Assembly (NCBI GenBank): GCA_002083525.1
Contig: LWDM01000042.1
Span: forward strand, 1-14,296
Reading direction: 5' to 3'
DNA: 14,296 nucleotides
DNA from: Proteobacteria bacterium SG_bin9
Lineage (GTDB): Bacteria; Pseudomonadota; Alphaproteobacteria; Rhizobiales; Xanthobacteraceae
In this document: positions 1 to 9,655 of the stretch, one piece after another
How positions within the stretch are numbered: position 1 is the stretch's first letter
Layout of the letters: every line of letters begins with the position of its first letter
Notes under the pieces: model-generated
The model's database searches: none
The model's input: only the letters and a program-made list of their open reading frames with translations
Told to the model about the DNA's origin: nothing
Program-made: the position numbers and the translations under genes

Positions 1-30
1 TAGATACTCTTTGAAGATATCCTTCAAGAA

Positions 31-63
31 AAAGGCCCCCGCGACATTGTCGCGGGGGCCTTT
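31..63 (-). terminator. Rho-independent terminator of the ABC importer operon
   Basis: A perfect 15-bp inverted repeat (31-45 with 49-63) closes on a 3-nt loop, with a GC-rich core bounded by AAA/TTT. Read on the minus strand the stem runs into T-rich sequence (the complement of the A-run at 29-33), the layout of an intrinsic terminator. It lies 28 bp past the stop codon of the solute-binding protein gene. On the plus strand the stem is followed by only three T's, so it may also work weakly for a converging gene to the left. Confidence 0.88.
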
Positions 64-91
64 CGTTCCGCTGTGCGGTACTAATTCGGCG

Positions 92-1324
92 TTAGCCGCC
101 GATCTCGCCCGAGATCACCTCGCCGAACAGATCCCACTTCTCGCCTTTGAAGCGCATCAACTGGAGCTGCTCGATCGGTGCGAAGTCGGTCGCGCTGGTC
201 TTCAGCAGCACGCCCGGGAGCAAGCCCTCGAGCTGGATGCCATTGAGGCTCGCCGCCTGCTTCATGATGTTCTCGCGGGTGAGGTTGTCATCGGCTGCCT
301 TCAAAACGTGCACCATGGTCTGTGCCGTGTTGTAGCCGAACATCACCGAACCGTCGGTGCGGTTCGCTTCCGGAATGTACTTCTGCAGGAACGCATCGAA
401 GTTCTTCATGCCCGGGTCGTCCTTCCACTGCGGATCGACGGCATCCTTGGCGTAGTTGGCCGAGACGATGTCCTGGCCGTTCTCGAAGCCGGCCGGCTTC
501 ATCACCGAGCCGATCGAGGCGGCGACGTTGTTCAGGATGAACAGCGGCTTCCAGCCGAGCTCGGCGACCTTCTTGATCGACTGCGCGCCGAACTTCGGCG
601 TGGTGATGCTGATGAAGGTGTCGGCGCCCGAGGCCTTCAGCTTGACGATGTGCGAGTCGATGGTCGGCTCGGACACTTCGTAGCTTGCTTCGGCGACGAT
701 CATCGACGCGCCCTTGGCGCCGAAGCCGTCCTTGACGCCCTTCAGCAGGTCTTTGCCGTAGTCGTCGTTCTGATAGAGGATCGCGACCTTGGCGTTCGGC
801 TTCTCCTTCATCAGATACTTGGCGTAGATGCGGCCTTCGCTCTGATAGTTCGGCTGCCAGCCCATCGTCCACGGGAAGTCCTTCGGCTCGTTCCACTTGG
901 TGGCGCCGGTGGCGACGAACAGCTGCGGGACCTTCTTGGAGTTCATGTACTTCTGGATCGCCGAATTGGACGGCGTGCCGAGCGAGTTGAACACGAAGAG
1001 CACTTCGTCGCTCTCGACGAGCTTGCGGGCCTGCTCGACAGCCTTCGGCGGCGAGTAGCCGTCGTCATACGAGACGAACTTGATCTTGCGGCCGTTGATG
1101 CCGCCTTCGGCGTTGATCTTGTTGAAATAGGCTTCCTGCACCTTGCCGATGACGCCGTAGGCGGACGCCGGTCCGCTGTAAGGCATGATGTTGCCGATCT
1201 TGATCTCGGTGTCCGTTGCACCGGTGTCGTATTTCTTCTGCGCAAGGGCGCTGCCGCCCGTCATTGCAAAAGCGATGACCGCCGTTGAAAGAGCAGCGAT
1301 TCGTGTTTTTGAGAACGAAAGCAT
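92..1324 (-). CDS. ABC transporter periplasmic substrate-binding protein (HAAT/Liv family, type I periplasmic binding fold)
   Basis: This 410-aa protein captures the solute in the periplasm and delivers it to the LivH/LivM permease. Residues 1-28 form a classic Sec signal peptide: a basic start (KTR), a hydrophobic core, then SALA with predicted cleavage after Ala28. The mature protein begins a Peripla_BP_6-type fold (EIKIGNIMPYSGPASAYG near 40-57, then NKINAEGGINGRKI) typical of LivJ/LivK relatives. The ATG start is backed by AAGGAG at 1330-1335 and by the signal peptide. It is the last gene of the importer operon, 32 bp after livM, and a strong terminator follows. The family binds branched-chain amino acids but also amides, urea, aromatic acids and fatty or dicarboxylic acids. 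Next to a dicarboxylate-type beta-oxidation operon, an organic acid ligand is a reasonable guess, but the sequence does not settle it. Confidence 0.93.
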   Translation of the reverse strand: MLSFSKTRIAALSTAVIAFAMTGGSALAQKKYDTGATDTEIKIGNIMPYSGPASAYGVIGKVQEAYFNKINAEGGINGRKIKFVSYDDGYSPPKAVEQARKLVESDEVLFVFNSLGTPSNSAIQKYMNSKKVPQLFVATGATKWNEPKDFPWTMGWQPNYQSEGRIYAKYLMKEKPNAKVAILYQNDDYGKDLLKGVKDGFGAKGASMIVAEASYEVSEPTIDSHIVKLKASGADTFISITTPKFGAQSIKKVAELGWKPLFILNNVAASIGSVMKPAGFENGQDIVSANYAKDAVDPQWKDDPGMKNFDAFLQKYIPEANRTDGSVMFGYNTAQTMVHVLKAADDNLTRENIMKQAASLNGIQLEGLLPGVLLKTSATDFAPIEQLQLMRFKGEKWDLFGEVISGEIGG

Positions 1325-1342
1325 TTCTTCTCCTTGTTGTTT

Positions 1343-1361
1343 CCTGATCGATCAGATCAGG
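1343..1361 (-). other. Short hairpin at the livM / binding-protein gene junction
   Basis: A 7-bp perfect inverted repeat, CCTGATC (1343-1349) with GATCAGG (1355-1361), closes on a 5-nt loop. It overlaps the last two livM codons, including the stop (1357-1359), and ends 8 bp before the Shine-Dalgarno of the binding-protein gene. There is no T-run after it, so it is not a terminator. An mRNA-stabilising or processing role, allowing more binding protein than permease, is possible but inferred. Confidence 0.4.
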
Positions 1362-2391
1362 CTGATTTCCCGATCAGCTTGCCGATCAGGTGTTGCGCCA
1401 TGTACGCGACTTGCCTTGCCCCGTGCGGGACGAGGAAAATGATGATGATCAAAATCACGCCGAACACGGCGCCCGACAGACCCTTCGAGATGCTCTCGGC
1501 GATGTTCGGAACGAACACGATGAAGGCTGCGCCGGCGAGCGAGCCCGGGAGCCAGCCGACGCCGCCGATCACCATGCCGAGGAACAGCGCGATCGCGAGG
1601 TTGATCGTGTAGCTGTCCGGCGCCACGAAGGCGACGGCGATGGCGCCGAGCGCACCGGCGACGCCGGTGATGCCCGCCGAGATGCCGAAGGCCAGTGTCT
1701 TGTAGAGCGACACGTTGATGCCCATGGCGTTCGCCGCGATCTGATTGTCGCGGATCGCCATCATCGCGCGGCCCGAACGGGAGGCGAGCAGGTTGGTCGA
1801 AGCGATGTAGATTCCGAGCGATACCGCCAGCGTGAAGTAGTAGAGCCACATGTCCTGCGACATCTTCACGCCGAGCGTTTTCAGGAACTCGGGCGGGTCC
1901 GGCTTGATGATGACCAGGCCCTGCACGCCGCCGGTCCAGTGCTCGAAGAAGTGCAGCTTCAGAAGCTGCGGCATCGCCACCGCCAGCGCAAAGGTCGCGA
2001 GCGCGAGGTAGATGCCGGAGAGCCGGAGCGCCGGCAGGCCGAACAGGAAGCCGAAGATGAAGCAGATCACGCCGGCCACCGGCAGGGTGAACACGTAGCT
2101 GACGCCCATGTGCTCCATCATGACCGCCGCCGTGTAGGCGCCGACCGCGTAGAACGCGCTTTGGCCGAGCGAGAACTGGCCGCTGCCGCCGGTCAGGATG
2201 TTCAGCGCCAGCACCGCGATGGCGTAGATCAGCCATTGCGTCATCTGGAAGATGTAGAAGTTCTTTAGGAACAGCGGCGTGAACAGCAGGAGCGCCAGCG
2301 CGATCAGCGAGGCGACCCGCGCCACGGTCATCGACGGAGCCGCGGCCTGCTTGGCCGGAGCTTCGGTTGCGGTTTGATGAGCTGTGGACAT
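1357..2391 (-). CDS. livM: ABC transporter permease, LivM family
   Basis: A 344-aa inner-membrane permease that pairs with LivH to form the channel. After a polar, Ala-rich N-terminal tail (about residues 1-25) come roughly ten hydrophobic segments. The block GGSGQFSLGQSAFYAVGAY (about 68-86) is diagnostic of LivM-type BPD_transp_2 permeases. The cytoplasmic coupling loop RAMMAIRDNQIAANAMGINV is the family's EAA-like ATPase contact. The ATG lies 3 bp after the livH stop, so the two are translationally close; the Shine-Dalgarno is weak, which fits reinitiation. Length is normal for LivM (E. coli LivM is longer at its N-terminus). The symbol denotes the family; the solute is not known. Confidence 0.92.
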   Translation of the reverse strand: MSTAHQTATEAPAKQAAAPSMTVARVASLIALALLLFTPLFLKNFYIFQMTQWLIYAIAVLALNILTGGSGQFSLGQSAFYAVGAYTAAVMMEHMGVSYVFTLPVAGVICFIFGFLFGLPALRLSGIYLALATFALAVAMPQLLKLHFFEHWTGGVQGLVIIKPDPPEFLKTLGVKMSQDMWLYYFTLAVSLGIYIASTNLLASRSGRAMMAIRDNQIAANAMGINVSLYKTLAFGISAGITGVAGALGAIAVAFVAPDSYTINLAIALFLGMVIGGVGWLPGSLAGAAFIVFVPNIAESISKGLSGAVFGVILIIIIFLVPHGARQVAYMAQHLIGKLIGKSA

Positions 2392-2394
2392 GGA

Positions 2395-3273
2395 TCAGAC
2401 TCGCTGCTGTGCGACGCGGCCGAACAGACCGCCGGGTTTCAGGACGAGCACCGTCACGATCAGCGCGAGCGCGATGGGCAGCTTGAGCTCATTGCCGACG
2501 CCGGGGATGTAGGTTCCAACGAGGTTCTCGAAGACGCCGACCAGGAACCCGCCCATCACGGCGCCGAACGGGCTGGTCAGCCCGCCGAGCACCGCCGAGG
2601 CGAAGCCGTACACAAGGACGCCGCCCATCATGTTCGGTTCGAGGAAGACGACCGGTGCGATCAGGATGCCGGCGATGGCGCCGATGCCCGACGCCATGCC
2701 CCAGCCGAGCGCGATCATCCAGCTCACATTGATGCCGACGAGCTTGGCCGATTCCGGCAGAGCGGCGGCGGCGCGCATCGCAAGACCGACGCGGGTGAAG
2801 CGGAAGAAGATGAAGAGCAGCACCAGCAGCAGGAAGGTGATGCCGATCATGCCGGCCTGATGCGTCGAGATCAGCTGGCTGCCGAGGAACGGTGCGTTGC
2901 CGAACGGGGTCGGGAACTGCTTGATGGTCCAGTCCCAGGTCAGGCCCGCGACGCTGTTGAGGATCGCAAACAGTGCAATGAAGCCCGCGACATGCACCAG
3001 CACCGGTGCGTTGCCGAGCGGCTTGAACAGTGCGCGTTCGATGGCGATACCGCCGGCGAACGAAATCATCAGTGTCAGCGGGAACGTCCACCAGTAGGGG
3101 ATGCCCCACTGCATCAGCTGGAAGGCGATGAAGGTCGAGAACATCGCCATTTCGCCCTGAGCGAAGTTCAGATGGTCGATGGCCTGGTAGATCATCACGA
3201 CGGCGAGCGCCATGCAGGCATAGATCGCGCCGGTCGAGATGCCGGCCAGGACTTGGTTCACAAACAGTTCCAT
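2395..3273 (-). CDS. livH: ABC transporter permease, LivH family
   Basis: A 292-aa inner-membrane permease, partner of LivM. The opening (QVLAGISTGAIYACMALAVVMIYQAIDHLNFAQGEMAM, about residues 7-44) is the LivH hallmark, and about eight hydrophobic helices follow. The ATPase-contact loop reads GLAMRAAAALPESAKLVGINV. The C-terminus ends with LKPGGLFGR, a common LivH tail. The ATG is supported by GAGGAA at 3282-3287, which overlaps the livF stop codon; the gap to livF is only 12 bp. Length matches the family norm of about 290-310 aa. As with its neighbours, the substrate cannot be read from the permease alone. Confidence 0.93.
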   Translation of the reverse strand: MELFVNQVLAGISTGAIYACMALAVVMIYQAIDHLNFAQGEMAMFSTFIAFQLMQWGIPYWWTFPLTLMISFAGGIAIERALFKPLGNAPVLVHVAGFIALFAILNSVAGLTWDWTIKQFPTPFGNAPFLGSQLISTHQAGMIGITFLLLVLLFIFFRFTRVGLAMRAAAALPESAKLVGINVSWMIALGWGMASGIGAIAGILIAPVVFLEPNMMGGVLVYGFASAVLGGLTSPFGAVMGGFLVGVFENLVGTYIPGVGNELKLPIALALIVTVLVLKPGGLFGRVAQQRV

Positions 3274-3285
3274 AGCCGTTGTTCC

Positions 3286-3995
<710 letters not shown>

Positions 3996-3999
<4 letters not shown>

Positions 4000-4790
4000 G
4001 ATTCCTTGCTCCCGAGATAAGCCTTGATCACATCCGGGTCCTGCTGGACCTGCGCCGGGGTTCCTTCTGCAAGCTTGCGGCCGAAGTTGAGCGCGACGAC
4101 GTGGTCGGCGATCGACATGACAAGACCCATGTGATGCTCGACCAGAAGAACCGTGATGTTGCGGTCCTTGCGGATCGCCTTGATGAGGTCGCCGAGGACG
4201 TAGACCTCTTCATGGTTGAGGCCGCCCGCGGGCTCGTCGAGCAACAGGATCTTCGGTTCGGCGGCGAGCGCGCGCGCGAGTTCGACGCGCTTCATCGTGC
4301 CGAACGGCAGACCGGCGACGACGCGGTTCGCGACGTTGCCGAGTTCGAGATAGTCGATGATCTCGCCGACGCGCGCGTTGATGTGCGCTTCGGTCTTGCG
4401 GACCCAGGGAAGCTGCAGCGAGTCGCTCACCACGTCGGTGTTCGTGTGCGAATGCATGCCGATGCGCACGTTGTCGAGCACCGACATGTTCTGAAACAGC
4501 GAGACGTTCTGGAATGTGCGGCCGATGCCGATCTCGGCGATGCGATGCACCGGGCGCGTCAGGATCGACTGGCCTTCCATCAGGATGTCGCCCTTGCTCG
4601 GCTGATAGAGCCGGCTGAGGCAATTGAACAGCGTGGTCTTGCCCGCGCCGTTCGGTCCGATCAGGCCAAGGATCTGCCCCTTGTGCATGTTGAATGAGAC
4701 GCCGTTCAAGGCGACGATGCCGCCGAAAACGACGCTCACGTCGTTGACGGCGAGCAGGGGAGCATTCCCCTGAGCGGTTTGCGCCTGCAT
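3996..4790 (-). CDS. livG: ABC transporter ATP-binding protein, LivG family
   Basis: A 264-aa cytoplasmic ATPase, first gene of the importer block. Motifs: Walker A GPNGAGKT (45-52), GIGRTFQNVSLFQNMSVLDNV (88-108, the LivG Q-loop region), a divergent signature LPFGTMKR (161-168) leading into VELARALA, Walker B ILLLDEP (181-187), the LivG-type GGLNHEE (189-195) and a switch histidine in VEHH (His219). The C-terminal VIKAYLG is the family tail. The ATG at 4788-4790 gives a 10-12 residue lead before the ABC fold, which is normal, but there is no clear Shine-Dalgarno before it. The gene lies 47 bp after the iclR stop and no terminator is visible between them, so regulator and transporter may share a transcript. 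Confidence 0.94.
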
Positions 4791-4837
4791 GGCGTTAAAC
4801 CGCGATTACCGATGCTGCGGCCGGCGTTCGCCGTGCG

Positions 4838-5707
4838 CTATCTGGTCCCCTGAAACACGCGTGCAACTTTCCCTCCTGATTTAGCTCTTCTTGTTTGTTC
4901 GTTGAATTCGCCGGACTGCGGGCCGACGTTTAATGCATTTTCGATGTCCCTTAGCATCGCCAAAAGACGAGGTCCAATATCGTTGATAAGCCGATCTTCC
5001 GTGAAACGGAAAGCAGGAGCGCCGCAATTAAAGGCATAGGTTCCCGTTCCGTCGCTCATCCTTAACGCGACACCGACCGCATGCACGTCGTCCTGCCATT
5101 CGCCGGCGGAGATCGTGAAACCGTGCTTCGCGGCGAATTCGCCGGAACGGTCGAGGCCGTCACGGATTTTCGCCCAGCGTGTGCCGTAGTGCTCGCGCAT
5201 GTCGCGCGTCAGGTCCGCGCGTTCGGGGTCGCTGAGCGCCCAGAAATAGGCACGGCCCATGGCCGTGGTGGCGATCGGAATGCGCGAGCCGACGTCGAGT
5301 TGCACACCGACTGTGCGCGCGCTGCGGCTCTGTCCGACATAGATCATGCCGAGACGATCGCGCGCGCCGACCGCAACTGCACCGTCGGTTTCCCGCATCA
5401 CCTGGTCGCGATAGGATTGCGAGATATGCCGTATGCCAAGGTTCGCAAGCGCAGCATAACCCAGTGACATTGCGGAGGGCGCCAGTGCGTACTTCTCAAA
5501 CCTCGGAACGGGTATAAGGTATCCCAACTTCGTCAGCGTGTAGGTCAGCCGCGAAATGGTTGGCTTCGGCAACTTCGTACGGGCCGCAATCTCCTGATTG
5601 CCCAGAAGCCCGTCATTGGGATGAAATGCGCGCAACACATCGAGACCGCGCGAGAGCGCGACGACGAAATTGCGATCGGTCGCCGGTGGTTTTCCGGGGC
5701 GCTTCAT
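4838..5707 (-). CDS. IclR-family transcriptional regulator
   Basis: A 289-aa DNA-binding regulator. Residues about 14-75 form the winged helix-turn-helix: VVALSRGLDVLRAF, then NQEIAARTKLPKPTISRLTYTLTKLGYL, whose 46-64 part is the recognition helix typical of IclR proteins. Residues about 85-258 are the IclR effector domain (GMIYVGQSRSARTVGVQLDVGSRIPIATTAMGRAY and GEWQDDVHAVGVALR, then GTYAFNCGAP). A basic tail of about 28 residues follows, slightly longer than usual, and its coding end is more AT-rich than the neighbours. The gene is divergent from the pim-like operon (143-bp spacer) and in line with the importer operon, so it is the obvious candidate to control both. IclR proteins of catabolic clusters often respond to a pathway acid or CoA ester, but the ligand here is unknown. 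The ATG has only a weak Shine-Dalgarno. Confidence 0.92.
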   Translation of the reverse strand: MKRPGKPPATDRNFVVALSRGLDVLRAFHPNDGLLGNQEIAARTKLPKPTISRLTYTLTKLGYLIPVPRFEKYALAPSAMSLGYAALANLGIRHISQSYRDQVMRETDGAVAVGARDRLGMIYVGQSRSARTVGVQLDVGSRIPIATTAMGRAYFWALSDPERADLTRDMREHYGTRWAKIRDGLDRSGEFAAKHGFTISAGEWQDDVHAVGVALRMSDGTGTYAFNCGAPAFRFTEDRLINDIGPRLLAMLRDIENALNVGPQSGEFNEQTRRAKSGGKVARVFQGTR

Positions 5708-5786
5708 TGACTCAATTCAACTGGATGACGCGTTGACAAGGGACGCTGTTCAAAATAACCCATCGCTGTCAAGTTGTGGAATTAAA

Positions 5787-5801
5787 TTTCGCACTGCGAA
5801 A
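5787..5801. promoter_or_regulatory. Putative IclR-family operator (15-bp palindrome)
   Basis: TTTCGCA-C-TGCGAAA is a perfect 7+1+7 inverted repeat, 49 bp before the pimF start codon and 79 bp before the regulator's start. IclR-type regulators commonly bind imperfect palindromes of about 15 bp in divergent spacers, so size, symmetry and position fit. Assignment to this regulator is inferred. Confidence 0.5.
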
Positions 5802-5838
5802 CTGAGGAAATCCCCTGTATCGGGGGCAAAAAAGATCA

Positions 5839-5844
5839 AGGGAG
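5839..5844 (+). promoter_or_regulatory. Ribosome binding site fixing the GTG start of pimF
   Basis: AGGGAG lies 6 nt before GTG at 5851. No ATG occurs in frame near this point, and the protein fold starts immediately after the GTG (SEVVKVERHDAIAIIKVNNPP), so GTG is the start. Confidence 0.8.
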
Positions 5845-5850
5845 AGTTGC

Positions 5851-7950
<2,100 letters not shown>

Positions 7951-7975
7951 GGCAGACAGCTTAAGGACTCGCGCG

Positions 7976-9649
7976 ATGGCGCATCCGGGCGAACAGTATT
8001 ATCCGGAAGGTGTCCGCTGGGATCTCCCGATCCCGTCGGGCACCATTCCAGGTTTCCTCGCCAGATCGGTCGCGGACTTCGGTGCGCGCACCGCCATCGA
8101 GTTTCGCGACCGGCCGATCACTTACGCGGATCTCGGCGCGAAGGTGGACACGGCGGCCGCCGCGTTTCTTCGCGCCGGTTGCGGCAGGGGCACGTCGGTC
8201 GCGCTGTTCCTCGGCAACACGCCGGATCACCCGATCAACTTCTTCGGCGCGCTGAAGGCCGGTGCCCGCGTGGTGCACATGTCGCCGCTCGACGGTGAGC
8301 GTGCGCTGACACACAAGCTCACCGACTCCGGTGCGCGCATTCTCGTCACCACCAACAGCGCGCTGCTGTTGCCGACCGCACTGAAGTTCCTGGAGAAGGG
8401 GCTGCTCGATCGCCTCGTCGTCTGCGAGGACGATCAGTGGGGCGCCTCTGGCTTCCCGGTCGCGCCGTATCCGGCCAGCGACAAGGTCGTCACCTTCCGC
8501 CAGTTCACCAAGGACGTGACGCTGCCCGCGCAGTGGCCGTCGATCGATCCGGACGACATCGCGCTCCTGCAATACACCGGCGGCACCACGGGCCTGCCAA
8601 AAGGCGCGATGCTCACGCACAGGAATCTGACGGCTGCGACCGGCATCTATGAGGTCTGGACCACGAAGTCGCGCGCCGATCGCAACGGCGCCATCGAGCG
8701 TGTCATCTGCGTGCTGCCGCTGTTCCATATTTTCGCGCTGACCGTGGTGCTGCTCGGCAATGTCCGCTTCGGCAACACGATCTCGCTGCATCAGCGTTTC
8801 GATCTTGAATCGGTGATGCGCGACATCGAGGTCAAGCGTGCGACGAGCTTCCCCGGCGTGCCGACCATGTGGATCGCGATCGCGAATCTACCCGATCTCG
8901 ACAAGCGCGATTTCTCGTCGCTCGCATCGTGCGGCTCCGGCGGCGCGCCGCTGCCGGTCGAAGTCGCCCGCATCTTCGAGGAAAAGACCGGCAACAAGCT
9001 GCGCAGCGGCTGGGGCATGACCGAGACTTGTTCGCCCGGCACCGCGCATCCGAAAGACGGTCCGGACAAGCCCGGCTCTATCGGCGTGATGCTGCCCGGC
9101 ATCGAGATCGATATCGTCGCGCTCGACGATCCGAAGAAGGTGTTGGGCACCGGCGAGACCGGCGAAATCCGCGTCCGCGGCCCGAACGTCACCAAGGGCT
9201 ACTGGAATCGCGAGAAGGAAAGCACCGAATTCTATGTCGGTGATCGCTTCCTCACCGGCGACATCGGTTACATGGACGCGGACGGCTATATCTTTCTGGT
9301 CGACCGCAAGAAGGACATGATCATCTCCGGCGGCTTCAACGTCTATCCGCAGATGATCGAGCAGGCGATCTACGAACATCCCGCCGTGCAGGAAGTCATC
9401 GTCATCGGCGTGCCGGATCAATATCGCGGCGAGGCGGCGAAAGCCTTCGTCACGCTGAAGAAGGACGCGCAGCCGTTCACCATCGACGATCTGCGCGCGT
9501 TCCTTACCGGCAAGATCGGCAAACACGAACTGCCCGCTGCCGTCGAATTCATGGCGGAGCTACCGCGCACCACCGTCGGCAAGCTTTCGCGTCACGAACT
9601 GCGTAATCTTCAACAGACCACCCAAAAACAACTCTCAGCAACAAGGTGA
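7976..9649 (+). CDS. pimA: Acyl-CoA ligase, AMP-forming (PimA-like)
   Basis: A 557-aa ligase that activates the free acid to its CoA thioester with ATP, via an acyl-AMP. Core motifs: P-loop YTGGTTGLPKG (200-210), SGGAPLP (321-327), GWGMTET (345-351), TGDIGYMDADGY (428-438), hinge region DRKKDMIISGGFNVYP (443-458) and the catalytic-lysine motif PRTTVGKLSR (530-539) with Lys536. That last motif fits the P-X4-G-K pattern reported around the acetylated lysine of R. palustris PimA. The ATG at 7976 is chosen because AAGGA (7963-7967) precedes it and the fold starts soon after; a longer in-frame start at 7685 would overlap pimF by 266 bp. pimB follows after 6 bp. Medium-chain monocarboxylates and dicarboxylates are both plausible substrates. 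Confidence 0.92.
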   Translation: MAHPGEQYYPEGVRWDLPIPSGTIPGFLARSVADFGARTAIEFRDRPITYADLGAKVDTAAAAFLRAGCGRGTSVALFLGNTPDHPINFFGALKAGARVVHMSPLDGERALTHKLTDSGARILVTTNSALLLPTALKFLEKGLLDRLVVCEDDQWGASGFPVAPYPASDKVVTFRQFTKDVTLPAQWPSIDPDDIALLQYTGGTTGLPKGAMLTHRNLTAATGIYEVWTTKSRADRNGAIERVICVLPLFHIFALTVVLLGNVRFGNTISLHQRFDLESVMRDIEVKRATSFPGVPTMWIAIANLPDLDKRDFSSLASCGSGGAPLPVEVARIFEEKTGNKLRSGWGMTETCSPGTAHPKDGPDKPGSIGVMLPGIEIDIVALDDPKKVLGTGETGEIRVRGPNVTKGYWNREKESTEFYVGDRFLTGDIGYMDADGYIFLVDRKKDMIISGGFNVYPQMIEQAIYEHPAVQEVIVIGVPDQYRGEAAKAFVTLKKDAQPFTIDDLRAFLTGKIGKHELPAAVEFMAELPRTTVGKLSRHELRNLQQTTQKQLSATR

Positions 9650-9655
9650 ACCCTC

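Larger units (their letters stand above)
5708..5850. promoter_or_regulatory. Divergent control region between the iclR-type gene and pimF
   Basis: This 143-bp spacer must hold promoters for the regulator (leftward) and the pim-like operon (rightward). It is more AT-rich than the genes around it. It contains TTGACA at 5733-5738 on the plus strand and its inverse TGTCAA at 5767-5772 (TTGACA on the minus strand). Both look like -35 elements, but neither has a good -10 at 16-18 bp, so I do not call exact promoters. A perfect 15-bp palindrome lies at 5787-5801. A small CCCC/GGGG pair (5812-5815 with 5822-5825) lies in the probable pimF leader. Confidence 0.7.

Noticed and set aside
1..30. Weak inverted repeat TTGAAG/CTTCAA (11-16 with 22-27)
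   Set aside because: Only 6 bp, AT-rich, beyond the main terminator and at the window edge; no function can be supported.
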